DNA from: Actinomycetota bacterium
Lineage (GTDB): Bacteria; Actinomycetota; Acidimicrobiia; Acidimicrobiales; AC-14
Direction of reading: 5' to 3'
DNA: 7,515 bases
NCBI GenBank assembly: GCA_020200615.1
Contig: JAIVIH010000297.1
Location: forward strand, 1-7,515
Part shown: piece by piece, positions 1 through 5,420 of the stretch
Numbering within the stretch: position 1 is the first letter of the stretch
How the letters are laid out: every line of letters begins with the position of its first letter
Notes under the pieces: generated by a model
Database searches by the model: none
The model's input: the letters and a program-made list of their open reading frames with translations, nothing else
Told to the model about the DNA's origin: nothing
Position numbers and translations under genes: made by a program

Positions 1-1
1 C

Positions 2-2176
2 ACCATCGGGAGCGACAACCTCCGCAGCCTCAACCTCCTACGGGACGAGCAGTCCGGCAGCCGCCTTCCGGGCGTGGACGCGTCGGCCCCCCTTCATATC
101 GCCCTGGGTTACGAGCTGGACCGCCTGCCCACCTTCGCCACCCCGGCGCCCGTCCTCACCGACCTGCGCATCGCCCACGCCTCGTGCCGCCGCACCAACG
201 CCGAGGGGGCCGACGCCATGGCCTTCCTGGACGACATCATCCACGAGAAGCGCTCGGACCCAGCGGGCCGACCCCAGCAGCTGTTCCTGACCGGCGACCA
301 GATCTACGCCGACGACCTCGGGAGTTGCCTCCTCCCCGTGATCGACGGCTTGAGCTTCGACCTCCTGGGTTTCCGGGAGACGCTGCCCATCACCAACAAC
401 GACATCGTCGTCGACCTCACCAATTTCCCCGCCCTTCGCCGGCGCCACCTGGTGCGGGAGATCGGCCGGTTCTCGACCGTCGACGGGACCAACCACCTCC
501 TCAGCTTCGGGGAGCTCGTGGCCATGCACCTGGCCGTGTGGAGCCCCCGCCTGTGGCGCCCCCTGGCCACCGCCAACCAGGTCTTCGTGCCGTCCACCAA
601 GGTGGCCGACAACCACCTCCAGGACTGGGAGGCCAAGTACGGGAGCACGGCCGCGTGGAAAGCGGAGCAGGAGGAGGGGTTCACCAAGGAGGCGGCCCGG
701 GTGGGGGTGTTCCGCGCCGCCGTCCCACGCGTGGCCCGGGTCCTGGCCAACTGCGCGACGTACATGATCTTCGACGACCACGAGGTCACCGACGACTGGT
801 ACCTCTCCCAGAGCTGGCGTCAGAAGGTGCTGACCGCGCCGTTCGGCCGAGCCGTCGTCCGCAACGCCCTGGGCGCGTACGCCGTCTGTCAGGCCTGGGG
901 CAACGATCCCGCGGCGTTCTCCCACACCGGCGCCGCGACCAAGCCCAAGGGCGAGGAACTGCTCGACACGCTGGAAGCCGTGGGTACGGCCAAGTCATTG
1001 AGCGCCCAGCAGCGAGGAACGCTGGAGACGCTCCTCGGCCTCACCCAGCCGGTGATCGATCCGCCCGTTCCCTTCCACTACAGCGTGCCGGGGCCGCGCC
1101 ACATGGTACGGGTGCTCGACACCCGCACCCGTCGCCGGTACAAGGGCCGCCTCGGGCCGCCCAACCTCCTCGGCCCCAGCCTCAACGCCCAGCTCCCGGA
1201 AGGGCCTCTCACCGACGGCCGTGAGCTCTTGGTCGTGGTCTCGCCCGTCCCCATCTTCTTTCCCCGACTGTTCGAGACGCTGATCCAGCCCTTGGCGGCG
1301 ACGCTCTTCGACCTGTTCACCAACATCAAGGAGAAGGCCAAGCCCGACGAGGACGGGCTGCCGATCACGGGCAACGAAAACGTCGACTTCGAAGGGTGGG
1401 GCGGGGACGAGGTCAACCTCGAAGCCATGATCCGCCGGCTGGGCACCTACCCCAAGACCATCGTGCTTTCCGGGGACGTCCATTTCGCGTCGACCCTGGC
1501 CCTGGACTTCTGGAACGGCCCCGACCCCAACGTCGACGCCCGGGTCGTGCAGCTGACGTCCTCGGCGTCCCGCAACGGAACGGACGCCAACCGCCAGGCC
1601 GTCATCCGGGCCTCCCGGTTCAGCCAGCAGCTCCTCCAGGGCCTGCCCTTCGAGCGCCTCGGCTGGACGGGGAAGTCGTCCATCGTCGTTCCCGGCGGCC
1701 GCCCCATCTCGCCCGCCCGACGCTCGCGGCTCAGGCGGGAACCGGGCCTGCTTCCGGCCCGGGGCTGGCCCGAAGGCACGACCATCCCAGCGGACAAGCC
1801 GCCCAACTGGCGGTGGCGGCTCACCGTTCTCCGGGACACGACGCCAAGGGCCGAGCTCGTCCACCCCGAGGGGCTGCAGCCTCCGCTCCCCGCGTTCAAC
1901 GGCGCCGACCCCCTGGCCAGCTACAACGCCATCGCCGCGACCCACGCCCAGCTGGCCCTGAGCCCCAAGGAGCTGCTGCGGACGCTGGTGTTCCGCACCA
2001 ACCTGGGGCTGGTGTCCTTCCCCTCTGAGGGCAGCGACCACGCCGTGGTGCACGAGCTGTGGTCGGTCGAGGGCGAGAACTCCACCGAAGGCGGGCCCTT
2101 CACCAAGCATCGGGCCTCGCTCGGCCTCACGCCCAGCCCGGCCGCTCCGCAGCTGCAGGTGGCGCCCGGTGGCTGA
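2..2176 (+). CDS. PhoD-like metallophosphatase, 5' end missing
   Basis: This is a metal-dependent phosphoesterase of the PhoD-like (calcineurin-like fold) superfamily, partial at its N-terminus. The reading frame is open from base 2, giving 724 visible residues. A GTG at base 74 could be a start, but it has no ribosome site and the upstream codons look equally coding, so I treat the start as outside the window. Counting from base 2, the hallmarks in order are: a short ASCR segment (residues 60-63, PhoD proteins often have an SC here); GDQIYADD (98-105); FDDHEVTDDW (257-266), the most diagnostic family signature; SGDVHF (490-495), the distal metal-ligand motif; and VQLTSSASRN (516-525). The Asp and His residues expected to bind metal are all present, so it is probably active. 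Residues from about 560 to 724 form a C-terminal extension outside the catalytic core. Family members hydrolyse phosphomonoesters or phosphodiesters; the substrate here is unknown. Export cannot be judged without the N-terminus. Confidence 0.9.
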   Translation, partial: TIGSDNLRSLNLLRDEQSGSRLPGVDASAPLHIALGYELDRLPTFATPAPVLTDLRIAHASCRRTNAEGADAMAFLDDIIHEKRSDPAGRPQQLFLTGDQIYADDLGSCLLPVIDGLSFDLLGFRETLPITNNDIVVDLTNFPALRRRHLVREIGRFSTVDGTNHLLSFGELVAMHLAVWSPRLWRPLATANQVFVPSTKVADNHLQDWEAKYGSTAAWKAEQEEGFTKEAARVGVFRAAVPRVARVLANCATYMIFDDHEVTDDWYLSQSWRQKVLTAPFGRAVVRNALGAYAVCQAWGNDPAAFSHTGAATKPKGEELLDTLEAVGTAKSLSAQQRGTLETLLGLTQPVIDPPVPFHYSVPGPRHMVRVLDTRTRRRYKGRLGPPNLLGPSLNAQLPEGPLTDGRELLVVVSPVPIFFPRLFETLIQPLAATLFDLFTNIKEKAKPDEDGLPITGNENVDFEGWGGDEVNLEAMIRRLGTYPKTIVLSGDVHFASTLALDFWNGPDPNVDARVVQLTSSASRNGTDANRQAVIRASRFSQQLLQGLPFERLGWTGKSSIVVPGGRPISPARRSRLRREPGLLPARGWPEGTTIPADKPPNWRWRLTVLRDTTPRAELVHPEGLQPPLPAFNGADPLASYNAIAATHAQLALSPKELLRTLVFRTNLGLVSFPSEGSDHAVVHELWSVEGENSTEGGPFTKHRASLGLTPSPAAPQLQVAPGG
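2157..2162 (+). promoter_or_regulatory. Shine-Dalgarno-like site for the 2169 gene
   Basis: AGGTGG, one base away from the consensus AGGAGG, lies 6 bases before the GTG at 2169, inside the 3' end of the phosphatase gene. Its spacing supports that GTG as the start of the second gene. Together with the 8-base overlap it suggests that translation of the two genes is coupled. Confidence 0.55.
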
Positions 2177-5100
2177 CACCAAGAAGAAGAAGAACCTCTT
2201 CCAGAAGATCGCCCAGATCGCCAAAGAGTTCCAGGAGTGGGTCGAGGAGACGTTCGGCGATCCGGAGCTGGCGGCCGAGATCAAGGACGAGCTCGGGCTC
2301 AATCCCGCGAATCCGGCCACTCCCGCACCGGTGGATCCCGCCCGCAAGGCCAAGATCGACGCCTTCGTGGCCAAGGAGGACATCGACGAGGCCGCCCTCG
2401 GCGAGGTGATCGCCGACATCAAAGCCACGGTCGACACCGTGTTCACCTTCGTCGACGCGGTCAAGGCGGACGGGGTCGATCCGTGGACGCTGTTCTGGGC
2501 CATGTTCAAGGTGTTCGCCCTGGACGTGCTGCGGGTGCGCAACCCGGCGGGATACGCCCTGGTGCGGCTGGCCGGGCTGGTGACCGAGGACGACGAGACC
2601 CTTCACCAGCTCGACGCCGCCGCCCTCTCCGGGCTGGTGCGGGGCGAGGCGACCGAGGCCGACGGCGAGGCCCTGGTTCAGCGCCTGTCGATGCTCGGCG
2701 GCGTCACCATCGTGCTGCTCGCCACCTTCTGGTCCAAGCTCGACGGGGCCGTCGACGCCCTCTACGGCTGGGACCCGGACCCGGGCGAAGAGGGCGATGC
2801 GGCCGTCGTCGCCTCCCGCGCCCTGACCGTGGTGCTCGAGAACGAGGTGCTGGGGGGCGTCCGGCCCGCCCTCACCCTGATCGGCGTGCCCAAAGGCCAC
2901 GGGGGTCCGGGCCTGTTCCTGTCGGCGACGACCGCCTTCCAGCTCCCCATGACCGTGGGGGACACCACCTACACGACGGAGATCACCGGCGCCGGCCAGT
3001 TCGGCCTCTTCATCGGGAAGCCGGTGAGAGCGTTCGCCAGCTTCGCTCCCGCCATCCGCATCTCGGTCGAGCCCCGGGCCGGGTCGGACCAGCCGGCCGA
3101 CGCTCCCGCCCTGGTGGTGGGCACGACCGACAGCACCCGGCTCCAGATCGGAGCGTTCGCCTTCGGGGTGGAGCTCGCCGGGGACCGGGCTGCGTTCCGG
3201 GCCGCGATCCGCAAGGGCAAGCTGGTGGTAGCCCTGGGCGACGGCGACAGCTTCCTGCGCCAGCTTCCCGGCGGGAACGTCGAGATCCCGTTCGACCTGG
3301 GTCTGATCGCCGACACCGCGAACGGGATCCGGTTCGAGGGCGGCACCGGCCTGAGGGTCAACCTGCCCGTGTCGGCCTCGCTCTTCGGCGTGTTCACCGT
3401 CCAGTTCCTGGAACTGGAGCTGAAGTTCACGCCCAAGACGAGCCTCGACCTCACCGGCGGGTTCTCGGTGAAGCTGGGCCCGTTCGCGGCGTCGATCGAC
3501 CGGGCCGGCCTCACCGTCGAGCTGGACGCCATCAGCCGGGGGGTCGACAACCTCGGGGACCTGGTGAAGTTCGCGCCGCCCAAGGGCATCGGCCTGGCCC
3601 TCGACGCGGCGGTCGTGAAGGGGGGCGGCTACCTCTTCATCGACGCCGCAAGGGGTGAGTACGCCGGTGCCCTCGAGCTCAAGTTCCTCACCTTCTCCAT
3701 CAAGGCCATCGGCCTCCTGTCGACCAAGCGGCCGGACGGGAGCGAGGGGTGGTCGCTCCTGCTCTTCGTGTTCGGCCAGTTCTCGGTCCACATCGCCTTC
3801 GGGATCTTCTGGACCGGCCTCGGCGGCATGATCGGCCTCCACCACCGGGCCGATGTGGACGCCCTGACCGCGGGCATGCGCACCGGCGCCCTCGACGACA
3901 TCCTGTTCCCGGACAACCCGGTGGCCGACGCCCCCCGGATCATCAACCGCTACCGCACCCTGTTCCCCGTGTCCGAAGGCGGCCTGCTGGTCGGCCCCAT
4001 GCTGGAGCTGAGCTTCTCCCAGCCTCCGATCGTCTACCTGCGGATCGGGTTGATCGCCGACGTGAGGAACGCCCTGGGCGGGGACAGGCCGGCAGCCCTA
4101 TCTAGGGTGATCATCCTCGGGCAGGTCCTCGTGCAGCTCCCGCCCAAGGCCACCGGGGCGCCGGCCATCCTCAAGCTGCTGATCGACGTGGTCGGCTCCT
4201 ACGAGGCCGACACCCAGTTCCTGCTTATCCGGGCCCGCCTGCGAGACTCGTTCGTCGGCATCGAAGGCCTGGCCAAGATCGACCTCGCCGGCGAGCTGCT
4301 CATCGCCGCCCAGTTCGGCTCCGACCCCAGCTTCATCCTGTCGGCCGGCGGCTTCCACCCCAAGTTCAAGGACCTGCCCGAGCGGGTGCCCCGCGACCTC
4401 GACCGCCTCCGGACCAGCTTCAAGCTCGGGCCGGTCAAGCTGTCGGTGGAGCAGTACTTCGCCGTCACCCCCAACTCGGTGCAGGCGGGATGGAAGGCCA
4501 GCCTGTCGGCCGACTTCGGTGTCGCCAGCGTCGAGGCGTCGCTCGCCTTCGACGCCCTCCTCTACCTGTCACCCCGGTTCTTCTTCGTGGTCGACGTCGA
4601 GTTCAAGGCCAAGGTGAAGGCCTTCGGCAGGACGCTGGCCTCGGTCGAGGTGAACGCCACCGTCGAGGGCCCGGACGAGTGGCACGTCTTCGGGAAGTTC
4701 AGCTTCTCGATCCTGTGGTGGGACAAGACGGTGTCCTTCGACGAGCGCTGGGGTGACGTGAAGGAGGTGGACGCCGGCACCGTCTCGGTGGCTCAGGCCC
4801 TGAAGACGGAGCTGGAGAACCCCGACAACCTGGCGCCTGAAGGCCCCGTCGGCGGCGCGAGCCTGGTGACGCTGGCGCCGGCCGGAAACGCGGCCACGAC
4901 GGCCCACCCCCTGGGCCGGCTCGCCGTGCGCCAAAGGGCGGTTCCCTTCGGCCTGCGGGTCGACCGGCTGGGGACCAAGCGGATCCAGGGAGGTCCGACG
5001 ACCGTCACCGTCCAGTCCCTGAGCCTGAACGGGGCGCCTCTGGCCACCTTCGAGTCGACGACTGAGTCGTTCGCGCCGGGCCAGTTCATGGAGCTGAGCG

Positions 5101-5321
5101 AGACCGAGAAGCTCACGGGCCAGTCGTTCGAGACGTTCCCGTGCGGGGTGGTCGTGGGCCGGGCCGACTACACGACAGCGCGGCCCGAGCTGGCCCGTGA
5201 CGTCACCGCCAGCTTCGAGACGATCCGGCTCGATCCCGAGCCCCGCGGCCTCATCTCCAAGTGGTCCACCATCCGGATCGGGCTGGTCACCCCCGTCTCC
5301 TACGAGGTGGTGGCGCGATGA
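2169..5321 (+). CDS. large beta-rich DUF6603-like protein
   Basis: This is a complete 1050-residue protein of unknown function. It starts at GTG 2169, overlaps the phosphatase gene by 8 bases (GTGGCTGA) and ends in a TGA within ATGA. Residues 1 to about 230 look mainly helical and begin with a lysine run (KKKK at 5-8) and an amphipathic segment; there is no Sec signal peptide. From about 230 to 865 the sequence is a long series of alternating hydrophobic beta strands. Recognisable blocks are GGGYLFID (485-492), a hydrophobic GLGGMIGLHHR stretch ending near 560, ILFPDNPVADAP (578-589), SAGGFHPKF (725-733), YFAVTPNSVQ (763-772), ILWWDK (848-853) and SFDERWG (856-862). From memory these resemble the DUF6603 family and the module that follows it; I could not run a profile search. 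A separate C-terminal module has HPLGRLAVRQRAVPF (913-927) and FAPGQF (968-973) followed by a conserved-looking EKL..SFE. The hydrophobic stretch near 520-560 could be read as transmembrane but fits the beta pattern better. It is likely co-transcribed with both neighbours. Confidence 0.85.
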   Translation: MADTKKKKNLFQKIAQIAKEFQEWVEETFGDPELAAEIKDELGLNPANPATPAPVDPARKAKIDAFVAKEDIDEAALGEVIADIKATVDTVFTFVDAVKADGVDPWTLFWAMFKVFALDVLRVRNPAGYALVRLAGLVTEDDETLHQLDAAALSGLVRGEATEADGEALVQRLSMLGGVTIVLLATFWSKLDGAVDALYGWDPDPGEEGDAAVVASRALTVVLENEVLGGVRPALTLIGVPKGHGGPGLFLSATTAFQLPMTVGDTTYTTEITGAGQFGLFIGKPVRAFASFAPAIRISVEPRAGSDQPADAPALVVGTTDSTRLQIGAFAFGVELAGDRAAFRAAIRKGKLVVALGDGDSFLRQLPGGNVEIPFDLGLIADTANGIRFEGGTGLRVNLPVSASLFGVFTVQFLELELKFTPKTSLDLTGGFSVKLGPFAASIDRAGLTVELDAISRGVDNLGDLVKFAPPKGIGLALDAAVVKGGGYLFIDAARGEYAGALELKFLTFSIKAIGLLSTKRPDGSEGWSLLLFVFGQFSVHIAFGIFWTGLGGMIGLHHRADVDALTAGMRTGALDDILFPDNPVADAPRIINRYRTLFPVSEGGLLVGPMLELSFSQPPIVYLRIGLIADVRNALGGDRPAALSRVIILGQVLVQLPPKATGAPAILKLLIDVVGSYEADTQFLLIRARLRDSFVGIEGLAKIDLAGELLIAAQFGSDPSFILSAGGFHPKFKDLPERVPRDLDRLRTSFKLGPVKLSVEQYFAVTPNSVQAGWKASLSADFGVASVEASLAFDALLYLSPRFFFVVDVEFKAKVKAFGRTLASVEVNATVEGPDEWHVFGKFSFSILWWDKTVSFDERWGDVKEVDAGTVSVAQALKTELENPDNLAPEGPVGGASLVTLAPAGNAATTAHPLGRLAVRQRAVPFGLRVDRLGTKRIQGGPTTVTVQSLSLNGAPLATFESTTESFAPGQFMELSETEKLTGQSFETFPCGVVVGRADYTTARPELARDVTASFETIRLDPEPRGLISKWSTIRIGLVTPVSYEVVAR

Positions 5322-5415
5322 GCGAGCTTGCGAGCGAACCAGTGAGCACACGGCCCCGCTCAGCGGGGCGGCCGCCGAAGGCGGTGGCCCGGTGAGCTCG
5401 GCGGTGGCCCAGTGA
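5318..5415 (+). other. chain of overlapping mini-ORFs between two large genes
   Basis: Two very short reading frames link gene 2 to gene 3. ATG 5318 overlaps the TGA of gene 2 as ATGA and opens a 25-codon arginine- and proline-rich frame that stops at 5393-5395. That stop overlaps GTG 5392 as GTGA, opening a 7-codon frame (MSSAVAQ) that stops at 5413-5415. This last stop overlaps GTG 5412, the start of gene 3, again as GTGA. The peptides resemble no known protein and are probably not functional products. The arrangement could pass terminating ribosomes on to the start of gene 3, or it may be a by-product of repeat insertion. Real overlaps, uncertain role. Confidence 0.4.
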
Positions 5416-5417
5416 GC
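5339..5417 (+). repeat. 9-bp direct repeats flanking a hairpin-rich 61-bp segment
   Basis: CCAGTGAGC occurs at 5339-5347 and again, exactly, at 5409-5417, bracketing 61 bases that contain two hairpins. This looks like a short palindromic (REP- or MITE-like) insert with a target duplication. Removing one repeat and the insert (70 bases) would put ATG 5318 in frame with gene 3. Just upstream, GCGAGC is repeated at 5322-5327 and 5330-5335, and RTGAGC starts occur at 5318, 5342, 5392 and 5412, so the true element boundaries may be wider. No transposase is encoded here. Confidence 0.4.
5353..5385 (+). repeat. two adjacent small hairpins in the intergenic spacer
   Basis: The first hairpin is a perfect 7-bp stem, GCCCCGC (5353-5359), with loop TCA and GCGGGGC (5363-5369). 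The second is CCGCC (5372-5376), with loop GAA and GGCGG (5380-5384), extended by a G-U pair at 5371/5385. Neither is followed by a T-run, so they do not look like an intrinsic terminator. They could act as an mRNA stability or processing element between genes 2 and 3. Confidence 0.6.
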
Positions 5418-5420
5418 CCG
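5381..5420 (+). repeat. 20-bp imperfect tandem repeat over the gene 3 start
   Basis: Bases 5381-5400 and 5401-5420 match at 18 of 20 positions. Each copy begins GCGGTGGCCC and contains a GTGAGC, so the putative start of gene 3 (GTG 5412) has a near-copy at GTG 5392. The first copy is in a different frame and leads only to the 7-codon mini-ORF. No Shine-Dalgarno-like sequence precedes either GTG. Confidence 0.75.

Noticed and set aside
74..76. GTG 74 as the true start of the phosphatase
   Set aside because: No ribosome site precedes it, the frame is open to the first bases of the window, and the codons before it look coding; the gene probably starts upstream.
184..1224. 346-codon plus-strand frame inside the phosphatase gene
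   Set aside because: Almost entirely P, R, G and H residues; an out-of-frame shadow of the gene carrying the clear PhoD motifs.
995..2542. 515-codon open frame on the minus strand
   Set aside because: It lies opposite the phosphatase and the start of gene 2, is rich in G, R, A, E and V typical of antisense frames of GC-rich genes, and has no recognisable motif.
3753..3839. Transmembrane helices in the hydrophobic block of gene 2
   Set aside because: The hydrophobic run alternates with Gly, His and Ser and sits within a long beta-strand pattern, so beta structure is the better reading, though not proven.
2127..3845. 572-codon open frame on the minus strand
   Set aside because: Fully antisense to gene 2, low-complexity Gly/Glu/Val/Arg composition, no domain; it is a by-product of G/C third positions in the sense gene.
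5353..5369. Intrinsic transcription terminator between genes 2 and 3
   Set aside because: The stem is only 7 bp and no T-run follows; the genes beyond are closely spaced and same-strand.
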